Part shown: in pieces, positions 1 to 6,536 of the stretch
Position numbering within the stretch: the first letter of the stretch is position 1
How the letters are laid out: each line of letters begins with the position of its first letter
Virus record (IMG/VR): IMGVR_UViG_3300022745_000128
Location: 1 to 27,372 of that record
Strand: one strand, 5' to 3'
DNA: 27,372 nt
Source: a virus
Made by a program: the position numbers and the translations under genes
Notes under the pieces: model-generated
The model's input: only the letters and a program-made list of their open reading frames with translations
Told to the model about the DNA's origin: nothing
Database searches by the model: none

Positions 1-99
1 CTCGTACAAGGCCAAGGCAAGCGTCTCGTCCTTGATGTCCTTGTTGGAGACACCAAGAACAGCACGAATCTCGTCGTAGGAAGTGTAGTCGGTCAGCAA
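1..99 (-). CDS. Head-tail connector/adaptor protein, N-terminal part
   Basis: This gene runs off the left edge; only the first 33 codons are visible. The start is probably TTG at 99, because a GGAG-type ribosome site lies about 6 nt upstream (rc of 106-111). The visible N-terminus begins M-L-T-D-Y-T-S-Y and continues with D-E-I-R-A-V-L-G-V. That pattern is familiar from small helical head-tail adaptor proteins encoded just after the major capsid gene in siphoviruses, which fit onto the portal ring to complete the head. The position downstream of the capsid gene supports this reading. Family assignment rests on a short stretch, so it is moderate. Confidence 0.6.
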   Translation of the reverse strand, partial: MLTDYTSYDEIRAVLGVSNKDIKDETLALALYE

Positions 100-188
100 A
101 ATAAACTCTCCAAATCAGCCCGAGTATTTTGACAGAGTGGGAGCCTTGGGATGTGACAAGGTGGAGCTTGGTGCGCGTTTGGGGTGTG

Positions 189-220
189 CTTATACAGCAG
201 GTACAAGAATTTCGGGTCAA
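189..220 (-). promoter_or_regulatory. Possible weak promoter before the connector gene
   Basis: On the minus strand TTGACC (215-220) is followed by TATAAG (189-194). The spacer is 20 nt, longer than ideal. It lies between the duplicated terminators and the connector gene, where a restart promoter would be useful. Otherwise the gap 100-226 shows no gene I can support. Confidence 0.25.
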
Positions 221-221
221 C

Positions 222-253
222 AAAAACCCCGCCGAAGCGGGGTGATCTTATTT
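222..253 (-). terminator. Rho-independent terminator (copy 2)
   Basis: A 6-bp GC stem with a TTCG tetraloop on the minus strand (arms 227-232 and 237-242) is followed by a run of T. It terminates leftward transcription. About 30 bp here repeat the copy at 324-354 almost exactly. Confidence 0.75.
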
Positions 254-323
254 CCAAATAAGGGGCCCTTTCGGGCCTCTGGCGAAACCTACTACCCAGA
301 CTGGCCGGACTTCAGATTCTTCG

Positions 324-354
324 AAAACCCCGCCGAAGCGGGGTTATCTTATTT
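324..354 (-). terminator. Rho-independent terminator (copy 1), end of the head operon
   Basis: The stem CCCCGC/GCGGGG (328-333, 338-343) has a TTCG loop on the minus strand and a T-run after it. It starts immediately after the stop of the 71 aa gene, so it ends the transcript of the head genes. Confidence 0.85.
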
Positions 355-564
355 GGCCTTGGACTTCGTGACCGCCTCTTTTGGAGGCTCTACCTCACCT
401 GTGGGGTCGGGAATCTCCACGATCGCAGGTTGAGACAAGATGGCCACCGTGGGAGTGGCTTTGGTGGCCACCCCAGGCTGCAAGTACACACCGGCTTCGT
501 GATCGAAGAAGGGATAACTTGCGGTCAGTCGGAACCATTTTCCTTTAGGGTCATGAATTTGCAT
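349..564 (-). CDS. Small protein downstream of the capsid gene
   Basis: A 71 aa protein of unknown function. It has a compact N-terminal part rich in aromatic residues (K-G-K-W-F-R-L near residue 7, then S-Y-P-F-F-D-H) and a Lys/Pro/Glu-rich, probably disordered C-terminus ending K-S-K-A-K. It lies between the capsid gene and the head-tail connector, directly before a terminator, where phages often encode small head-completion or connector-accessory proteins. The start ATG at 564 has no strong ribosome site, but the strong hairpin just upstream may shape its translation. It should be made from the head transcript. Function is inferred only from position. Confidence 0.65.
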   Translation of the reverse strand: MQIHDPKGKWFRLTASYPFFDHEAGVYLQPGVATKATPTVAILSQPAIVEIPDPTGEVEPPKEAVTKSKAK

Positions 565-572
565 GTGTCAGA

Positions 573-592
573 GGGCCGGGTTTCCCCGGCCC
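573..592 (-). terminator. Strong hairpin after the capsid gene
   Basis: A perfect 8-bp stem (GGGCCGGG at 573-580, CCCGGCCC at 585-592) with a 4-nt loop starts 8 nt after the capsid stop. No T-run follows on the minus strand, so it is more likely a partial terminator or an mRNA 3-prime stabiliser that keeps capsid mRNA abundant. Confidence 0.6.
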
Positions 593-599
593 GCTCCTA

Positions 600-1802
600 T
601 CAGGCAATCGTCAGGATGTCGAAGCCACGCAGTTCGCTGTTACCCATGGTGCGGTAGCACAGTTCGCTCCAGTCGTAACGCAGGGCAGTGCTGCGCTGCA
701 TCACGAAGTTCTCGCTGGCCGCATAGTTAGCAGCGGCGTTCGTCACCTTGGTGATGGCAGAGCGGCTATCCAGAGCCCACACTTGACCTTCGGGCACGGG
801 GCCACCAGCAGCGTAGTCGTCCACGATGAACCACTTGACGTCGTTGCCGAAGCCAGCGTTCACGGCAGATGCCTGCGGGTCGATACGAGCCAGCGTGGGG
901 TCATAGTTGGTGGTGCCAGGGCGGCCAGTGCGACCTTCAACTTGCAGGTAGGTGCCCACGGTACCGATCACGAAGTCAACCTTGCGGTACTTGCGATTGC
1001 GAGCCAGGAACTTCACCCAAGCCTTGTGGGTCAGCACGCCACCGGTGGCAGCGGCGTCCAAGGATGTGGAAGTCACAGCAGCCACAGCGCCAGTGTTCAG
1101 GTCGTTGTCGCCCAGGAACAAGGAGCTCAGGTAGTCGTACACGCGGCTGTCCTTCTCGACTTCCATGAAGCGAGCGGTCATCAGGGCCACCATGTCCAAG
1201 GTGCTGGCACGCAGGGCTTGGTCGGAGAACTCCATACCAATCGACCACACGGGCAGACGACGGATACGGTCAGCGGTGCTGAACTTCAGGACCGTGGCGG
1301 GCGTAGCGTTTTGGGCGATACGTTGTGCACGGGCTTGCTCGGGACCACCAGCAGTGCCGTAGTTGATGACGGGCTGCTCGAAGTTCTCGTTGGTCACAGA
1401 GATGTTCTGGCCAACCATCTGGTCGAACACAACGGTGTCAGTCACGCGGTCCTTGGCAAGCTGGGACTCGATGGCGGCCAGCAGAGCGGGCGGGAACAGC
1501 GTGCGGGAGGCAGAGCCGAAGGGGGTGCCAGCGTCGGTGGTATTGATACCAGCAGAAGCCTTGCCGCTCAGGATCTCGTCGATGGTGGAAGCACGCAGGC
1601 CGAAGGGGTTTTTGCCGGGGAGGGCAAGACCTTCAGAAGCGCACAGCTGCTGGAACGCAGTACCGATTTTGAGGTCGGCGTTGGCGTGTTCACGATTCAG
1701 GAAGTGCTCAACGCTGAGGTTGGCTTCCAGAGCTTTTTTGTGGACTTCCGGTCCGACAGCAACTTGCTGGGTGTTGCCGGAAGCGTCGATGTAGGCTGCC
1801 AT
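600..1802 (-). CDS. Major capsid protein
   Basis: A 400 aa protein that forms the phage head shell. Its length, the aromatic and acidic mid-part (residues about 160-330), the C-terminal segment with R-Y-D-W-S, and its place after protease and decoration genes all fit an HK97-fold major capsid protein of the lambda gpE-like or related classes. The start ATG at 1802 has a clear GAGGAG site 8 nt upstream. There is no long N-terminal delta domain, which fits the presence of a separate nested scaffold in the protease gene. The strong downstream hairpin may raise its mRNA level. I am confident of the role, less so of the exact family. Confidence 0.88.
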   Translation of the reverse strand: MAAYIDASGNTQQVAVGPEVHKKALEANLSVEHFLNREHANADLKIGTAFQQLCASEGLALPGKNPFGLRASTIDEILSGKASAGINTTDAGTPFGSASRTLFPPALLAAIESQLAKDRVTDTVVFDQMVGQNISVTNENFEQPVINYGTAGGPEQARAQRIAQNATPATVLKFSTADRIRRLPVWSIGMEFSDQALRASTLDMVALMTARFMEVEKDSRVYDYLSSLFLGDNDLNTGAVAAVTSTSLDAAATGGVLTHKAWVKFLARNRKYRKVDFVIGTVGTYLQVEGRTGRPGTTNYDPTLARIDPQASAVNAGFGNDVKWFIVDDYAAGGPVPEGQVWALDSRSAITKVTNAAANYAASENFVMQRSTALRYDWSELCYRTMGNSELRGFDILTIA

Positions 1803-1822
1803 TTCGTATTACTCCTCAGAAA

Positions 1823-2305
1823 TTAAAGACGTTCGATCACGACGGTGGTGCCAACAGCACCAGTACCGACGGGACCAAGAGACACAACGCGCCACGCGAA
1901 GCGGAAAATGCCAGTTTGGGAAGTGGCCTTCACGACTTTGGGGAAGTCGGTCATAGCGGTACCCTTGGCAGTCACAGTGCCAGCCACAACGTAGTCGCCA
2001 ACAGCGAGAACGCCAACTCCGGGGGTAGCTTGCAGACCATCAGCGCGGGCATAGATGCGACAGTCGTCGGTCACGATGCCGCCGATGGAATAGCCGTTTT
2101 GCGTGGCGGACTCGACGGAAGACACTACGCCTTCAATCTCGTCACCGAGGGCGCACAGGTTGTAGCGGGACTCGCCCACCAACTTCACCAGCTTGCCTGC
2201 GTCAACGCTAGAGAAATTATCGCCAACTGCATTTCCAGCACCGAGACGAACGGTGATGGACTCCTCCGAGGGAGCGGTAGGAACAATGTAATGATCGCGT
2301 GCCAT
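1823..2305 (-). CDS. Head decoration/stabilisation protein
   Basis: A 160 aa Gly/Val/Ala-rich protein, probably all-beta, encoded directly before the capsid gene. It begins M-A-R-D-H-Y-I-V and carries repeated short beta strands with G-D-Y-V-V-A-G near residue 105. Size and position match head decoration proteins (gpD-like or other capsid-cementing proteins) that bind the outer surface of expanded capsids. The start at 2305 is preceded by AAGGAG with 8 nt spacing. The fold is inferred from composition and gene order rather than from a diagnostic motif. Confidence 0.7.
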   Translation of the reverse strand: MARDHYIVPTAPSEESITVRLGAGNAVGDNFSSVDAGKLVKLVGESRYNLCALGDEIEGVVSSVESATQNGYSIGGIVTDDCRIYARADGLQATPGVGVLAVGDYVVAGTVTAKGTAMTDFPKVVKATSQTGIFRFAWRVVSLGPVGTGAVGTTVVIERL

Positions 2306-2317
2306 GAAAAATACTCC

Positions 2318-2812
2318 TTATTTCGAGGCGGGAACAGATCGAGCCAACACAGCAAAGAGAGGGTTGGAAGCAGTTTCGCCTTTCGGCTTGCCACCTTCAA
2401 CCGGGGCGGTTGCTGCGACCCCACCCACCTTAAACTTCTCAGAGTACACGGCAGACAAGCGTTTGTGCTCGGCAGCCAGTGCTTCACCGGTGAATGCGGC
2501 ACCGTTGGCAGCGCCGCCCAGGGCAACCGCCATGTAGTCTACGCTCACGCGGACAACCGATTCAAACTCGGCATAGAGGGCAGCTTGACCATCGGCTTTT
2601 TCCGTGGCGGCTTTGGATTCAGCACGAGCAGCAACTGCGTCGGCTTGGGCCAGCTTCAGCTCATCGCGCAGGAAGGACACCAGGGCGCCTTCAGTCTGAA
2701 CAGCAGCAACAGGAGCCGGAGTAGCTTCGGGGGCCACAGGCTCTGCGGGGGCCACATCAGCTACTGCGCTGGTATCTTCCAGTGTAGCTTCGGGCAAAGT
2801 AGGTTTGGTCAT
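2318..2812 (-). CDS. Nested capsid scaffold protein (Nu3-like), internal start in the protease gene
   Basis: An in-frame ATG at 2812 (begins M-T-K-P-T-L-P) has AAGGAC 6 nt upstream. It would give a 164 aa protein identical to the C-terminal third of the protease. The predicted product is Ala/Glu-rich, with a helical stretch around D-E-L-K-L-A-Q-A, as expected for an internal scaffold. This is the same arrangement as lambda C/Nu3: the scaffold is made in excess from the nested start and shares its C-terminus with the protease so that the protease is recruited into the prohead. The nested start is read from sequence; its use is inferred. Confidence 0.6.
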   Translation of the reverse strand: MTKPTLPEATLEDTSAVADVAPAEPVAPEATPAPVAAVQTEGALVSFLRDELKLAQADAVAARAESKAATEKADGQAALYAEFESVVRVSVDYMAVALGGAANGAAFTGEALAAEHKRLSAVYSEKFKVGGVAATAPVEGGKPKGETASNPLFAVLARSVPASK

Positions 2813-3706
2813 ATCATGTCCTTGACTCAGATGTGCGGAATTATCAATCACCGAAGAGGCCGAACCAACAGAAGCACGCTGTTTTGGCTTCATACTGGCA
2901 GCAACTGATGCTGCGTATTTTAGAGCATCCTCGTACGTACCGACGGCATCTACAAGGCCAACATCCAAATTTTGTGAGCCGATGAAGACACGTCCTTGGG
3001 CCATCTTGGCATCAGCTTCCATCGGGCTCACGCCGCGCCGGTCAGCCACATGAGCCAAGAACGGCTTGTAGAGGTGGTCAACCTGCGACTGCAAGGTGGC
3101 CTGTCCATCTGCCGACAAGGGTTCCATCGAGTTCGTGTTGGCTTTGTACTTGCCAGCACGCACGACCGTCACGGTGATGCCGTCCTGCGCAAGCTGCTTG
3201 CTGCGCTCGGCGTGCACCTGAAGCACACCGATTGAACCGGCCACGGTGGTATCACTCACGGTCACGTGCGAGCCGGTGGAACCCAGCCAATACGCAGCGG
3301 ACGCCATGGTGCCATCACTGAAAGTGGTCACGGGCTTGATCTTACCGGCATCAGCCAGGAACTTGGCCGTGTCGGACACGCCCGCAACCTGCCCGCCACC
3401 AGAATCCACGTTGAGCAAGATGGACTTGACGTCCGGGTGGACAAGGGCTTCCACCACAGCCTGGCGCACATTGTCGTAGCCCGTCACGCCGAAGAAGCGC
3501 ATCCAGCCAGCATCTCCTTGCACCAGAGGGCCTTGGATGTCAACAACACCCACGTTGCCAACCCGGTGCCACATCGGGGGCATCTCAGGGGCTTTGTCGG
3601 ACGCGGCGGCAGCCATGGCCACAGCCTTGTCCGAGCATGACAGCACGTATTCATAGCTGTCTTGGGTACCGCACCAAAACGGTTGGGGTTCGATACTGGC
3701 TCTCAT
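2318..3706 (-). CDS. S49-family (SppA/ClpP-like) prohead protease fused to scaffold
   Basis: A 462 aa head maturation protease of the lambda gpC type. An ATG at 3706 with GGAG 5 nt upstream is preferred over a GTG at 3712 that overlaps that site. Residues about 50-260 are a crotonase-like S49 peptidase. The Ser nucleophile is about residue 136, in a stretch reading M-A-S-A-A-Y-W. The Lys general base is likely about residue 188, in G-K-Y-K, 52 residues later, the spacing seen in SppA enzymes. The D-S-G-G-G motif near residue 101 is the oxyanion turn. After residue 298 comes an Ala/Glu/Pro-rich low-complexity part with coiled-coil character that acts as scaffold. It should degrade scaffold and process the prohead. 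Confidence 0.92.
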   Translation of the reverse strand: MRASIEPQPFWCGTQDSYEYVLSCSDKAVAMAAAASDKAPEMPPMWHRVGNVGVVDIQGPLVQGDAGWMRFFGVTGYDNVRQAVVEALVHPDVKSILLNVDSGGGQVAGVSDTAKFLADAGKIKPVTTFSDGTMASAAYWLGSTGSHVTVSDTTVAGSIGVLQVHAERSKQLAQDGITVTVVRAGKYKANTNSMEPLSADGQATLQSQVDHLYKPFLAHVADRRGVSPMEADAKMAQGRVFIGSQNLDVGLVDAVGTYEDALKYAASVAASMKPKQRASVGSASSVIDNSAHLSQGHDMTKPTLPEATLEDTSAVADVAPAEPVAPEATPAPVAAVQTEGALVSFLRDELKLAQADAVAARAESKAATEKADGQAALYAEFESVVRVSVDYMAVALGGAANGAAFTGEALAAEHKRLSAVYSEKFKVGGVAATAPVEGGKPKGETASNPLFAVLARSVPASK

Positions 3707-3717
3707 TTCCACTCCAA

Positions 3718-4218
3718 TTAGGCCAAGATGTCTGTAAGCAATAGGGCGAGAATATCATCATCCGACAAGTCATGCCGCCCTTCTGCGAGGATTTTACCCA
3801 CTTGTGTCGCATGTTCCACGTACACCACGCGAGTTTGTGCTGCTCCGCTGGCCAGCAAGTCCCCAGCTTCGTACTCGTGCACCGCTGGGAGCAAGCGTAC
3901 TTGGGCGCTGCCTGATGCTGTGATCTCCCCAATCAGGTGGTCGTACCGGACTGCCGGGATCTTGATCTCGGCAGACACAAACTTCATGGTCGCCGGGGCG
4001 TACTTGTGCAAGCCTCTCAACGGCCCGTCAAGTGTCTTCGGGACGGCAGTGGGCGCGAACCCTTGAACGGCCAGCAGCTGCGGGCTGTAACCTACACCCT
4101 GGACTGACACCGGATTATGGTGCCCGGCAATAATCAAGCCGATCAGGCCAGCGGCCGCTACCTGAGCGACCCCGAAGCCAATACCTTGGGCCGCTGTGGC
4201 CCGTGGGTTGATTCTCAC
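3718..4218 (-). CDS. Unknown phage protein with N-terminal hydrophobic segment
   Basis: A 166 aa protein with no recognised family. Residues about 12-32 form a Gly/Ala/Ile-rich hydrophobic stretch that could be a membrane or amphipathic segment. The remainder looks beta-rich and acidic at the end (D-L-S-D-D-D). The start GTG at 4218 overlaps the TGA stop of the 300 aa gene (GTGA), so it is likely translated by coupling, and it has no clear ribosome site of its own. It sits between virion proteins and the protease gene, suggesting a small virion or assembly role, but nothing in the sequence proves this. Confidence 0.6.
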   Translation of the reverse strand: MRINPRATAAQGIGFGVAQVAAAGLIGLIIAGHHNPVSVQGVGYSPQLLAVQGFAPTAVPKTLDGPLRGLHKYAPATMKFVSAEIKIPAVRYDHLIGEITASGSAQVRLLPAVHEYEAGDLLASGAAQTRVVYVEHATQVGKILAEGRHDLSDDDILALLLTDILA

Positions 4219-5117
4219 GCCGTGCGCGTAACGGTCACGATGCCGTTCACGTCCGTGATGCTCTGCACCATGTCACCAGCCAGTCGGGTATCCACCGATA
4301 CCACCAAGGGAACAGCGGGGTCAAGGCCGTGGATCTCGTACATGCGGCGCAGGTAGTCGTGCTCCACCGGCGTGAGGCCAACACCATTGGCCAGCGTGGT
4401 GCCCACACCCAGCATGGCATCCTTGGCCGTCGTCGTGCTGTTGAGCAGGTATTCCCACGTGGCTTGAGCAATCTGTTGCAGCGGGGGCGTGGACGAGTAG
4501 TCGCCAGAGGCAAGTCTAGTGGACACAGCCGCATCAAGTCTGGCCAGCTCGACAGCCAGCTCGGTACGCACCGCAGCAGGCATGAGGTCGATGAGCGTGG
4601 AAAGATGATCGAACTCAGCCATGTAAATCCCCTGCCGGGTATCAGCTTGTGAGGTGGTTTCCAGTGCAGCGAAGTCAGTGGCAAGTGCCAGCTTGACGGC
4701 TGCCGCGATGTCGAGGGCCGTCGGGCCTTGGTTCGCACCACCGGCCGTAGCGATGGTGATGGCCTGCACCGGCTGCTGGCGATTGATCTGAACGGTGAAG
4801 TTGCCAAGCGTTGGCACAAAAGCATCAGCCGCACCGCCATCTACCAGCAGAATACCACCCGTCACGTTTAGGGTATGGTCAGCCTCTTGAGGTCGGATGC
4901 GCCATCCGTTCATCAAGTAGCAGTAATATGGGATGTACGTCCCAGCCGTAGCGTCGATGGGGTCGCCACCGATGATGCTGAAGGCTGGGAGGTACTTGCT
5001 GTTGTCAGCAGAAGCATGCCAGCGAACCCAATCGCTCCACAGGTCTTGAACCGAGAGGCTCGTCGTCCCTGTGGTGAGCGTAATCAGCCGGGTTTGGCCG
5101 TCGAATTGGGTTGCCAT
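4215..5117 (-). CDS. Predicted virion structural protein, 300 aa
   Basis: A 300 aa protein of a type I recognise from other tailed-phage genomes but whose role is not established. The N-terminal about 130 residues look like a beta-rich domain: F-D-G-Q-T-R-L-I-T-L near the start, then W-S-D-W-V, N-S-K-Y-L-P-A-F, and the well-kept P-Q-E-A-D-H-T-L-N-V-T-G-G-I-L-L-V-D-G-G segment around residues 78-96. The C-terminal half is helical (residues about 165-270) with a short strand-rich tail. It follows the 461 aa gene closely and overlaps the next gene by 4 nt. A role in the virion surface or tail is inferred from the context. Confidence 0.7.
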   Translation of the reverse strand: MATQFDGQTRLITLTTGTTSLSVQDLWSDWVRWHASADNSKYLPAFSIIGGDPIDATAGTYIPYYCYLMNGWRIRPQEADHTLNVTGGILLVDGGAADAFVPTLGNFTVQINRQQPVQAITIATAGGANQGPTALDIAAAVKLALATDFAALETTSQADTRQGIYMAEFDHLSTLIDLMPAAVRTELAVELARLDAAVSTRLASGDYSSTPPLQQIAQATWEYLLNSTTTAKDAMLGVGTTLANGVGLTPVEHDYLRRMYEIHGLDPAVPLVVSVDTRLAGDMVQSITDVNGIVTVTRTA

Positions 5118-5129
5118 GCAAAAAGCCTT

Positions 5130-6515
5130 TTACAAGTAGGCGCGGTCTTGTTCCGCGACCAGAGCAATTGTAATGCCCTTGGCTCGCGTAATGGTTGCAC
5201 CGAATTGTACAGGTTTGGCACTGCCGGGTCGGCCAGCAATCACGGTCACATTCGCGTCAGTACCTGCTGTACGGCCACCCTGCGCGTTGCCGTCGTAGTC
5301 GTACGTGAAGGTGATCGCTCCGCTGAACGAGCCTGCGATGTCCACACCTGCGGAGTCCTTGACGGTGACTGCACCAGCCTCGCCGAAGTCGTCCAGCACG
5401 CCGGGTAGAGTGGTGAAGAACATGCGGTAGTAGCTGCCCGCGCCGATGAGAGGGCTATTGGGCACAATGCTGCCAGCCGACAGGAAGGAGTAGTAACGGT
5501 CAACGCTGTTCTGATCCTTGAACACGACGCGGTTGATGTCGTTTGCGTTGATGTTGTTGATGAACACACCCTGCGTGGTCTTGAGCGTGTCACCCTCGAA
5601 GGACAGCAGCGCGTCGGCGGTCTTACCGATCACAGTGCCCGAGCCTTGGTCGATGTCGCTGTTCTGGCGAAGCAGGTACTGCACCTTGGTGTAAATCTGC
5701 TCCAGCGTCGCGCCGTTGCCCTCGATCACAACGCGGAACGGGTAGTTCGTGCCGTTGATCGACTTGTTCTGGTTGGACGCGTAGTAGGTGACGCTGATAC
5801 CGCTGTAGGGGGCGCTGCTCATGGCGGCGTCAGCAGCGGCGATCTTCGTGTCAACCTCGTTGGACAGCAGCAAGTTGACGATGTACGCGCCCGTGCCTGT
5901 CTTGCCGGTGTCGGAGAGCACGCTGTCCTTGTACTTGTAGCCCTGCTCGCGCACGAAGCCACGGAAGTACGCACGGTTGTCGAACGCACCGTTGCTAGAG
6001 TCACCGTACACCTGCACGCCGATGTTGGCCGCGTCGGTGAAAGTGAAGTCGGTGGCCGCGCCGCCGCTGGTCTTTTGGTAGTACAACTGCGAGCCAGTGT
6101 TGACCGTGCCCAGAGACACGATGCCCACGTACACGCGGTTGAGCGTTCCGGTGCTGGTGATCGCGCCGGGTGTGGTGGGGCTCCACTCCTCCCAACCACC
6201 ATCACGCATCATGTTGCGCGTGGCATCGTCTGCGGGCTTCCATCCGGTATAGAACTGACCGTCGAAACCGAAGCGGTACTGACCCGAGAGTGCGTCAATC
6301 GCGTACATCACGAACGGCGAGTCCTGATACGACGCCGTTTGCCAGAGTTCGATGAACTTCGAGTAGATAGCTTGGAGACTTACACCATCCTTGGCGATCA
6401 AGCCGTTGGTCGTAGAGCCTGTGGCACTTGCAATAAGTGTGAACGTGCGGTTAGTCTCGTCAATCGTCAGGTTTGTCCCGACGATCAGTTGAGAGCGGTT
6501 GGTTAACTTCGCCAT
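5130..6515 (-). CDS. Predicted virion structural protein, 461 aa
   Basis: A 461 aa beta-rich protein of a family I recognise only as uncharacterised phage virion-type. It opens M-A-K-L-T-N-R-S-Q-L and has a conserved-looking stretch around residues 40-110 with W-K-P-A-D-D-A-T-R and M-M-R-D-G-G-W-E-E-W. Further on it is Gly/Thr/Tyr-rich without membrane segments, as expected for an appendage or baseplate-type protein. It is translated from ATG at 6515, preceded by AAAGG, and lies 21 nt after the 873 aa gene. The three genes 6537-9158, 5130-6515 and 4215-5117 form a unit and probably interact in one structure. Confidence 0.75.
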   Translation of the reverse strand: MAKLTNRSQLIVGTNLTIDETNRTFTLIASATGSTTNGLIAKDGVSLQAIYSKFIELWQTASYQDSPFVMYAIDALSGQYRFGFDGQFYTGWKPADDATRNMMRDGGWEEWSPTTPGAITSTGTLNRVYVGIVSLGTVNTGSQLYYQKTSGGAATDFTFTDAANIGVQVYGDSSNGAFDNRAYFRGFVREQGYKYKDSVLSDTGKTGTGAYIVNLLLSNEVDTKIAAADAAMSSAPYSGISVTYYASNQNKSINGTNYPFRVVIEGNGATLEQIYTKVQYLLRQNSDIDQGSGTVIGKTADALLSFEGDTLKTTQGVFINNINANDINRVVFKDQNSVDRYYSFLSAGSIVPNSPLIGAGSYYRMFFTTLPGVLDDFGEAGAVTVKDSAGVDIAGSFSGAITFTYDYDGNAQGGRTAGTDANVTVIAGRPGSAKPVQFGATITRAKGITIALVAEQDRAYL

Positions 6516-6536
6516 GACATGAGCCTTTCAAGTTGG

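Noticed and set aside
783-1826. Rightward 347 aa open frame opposite the capsid gene
   Set aside because: It mirrors the capsid gene in the opposite strand, with Gly/Val/His-rich shadow composition and no context.
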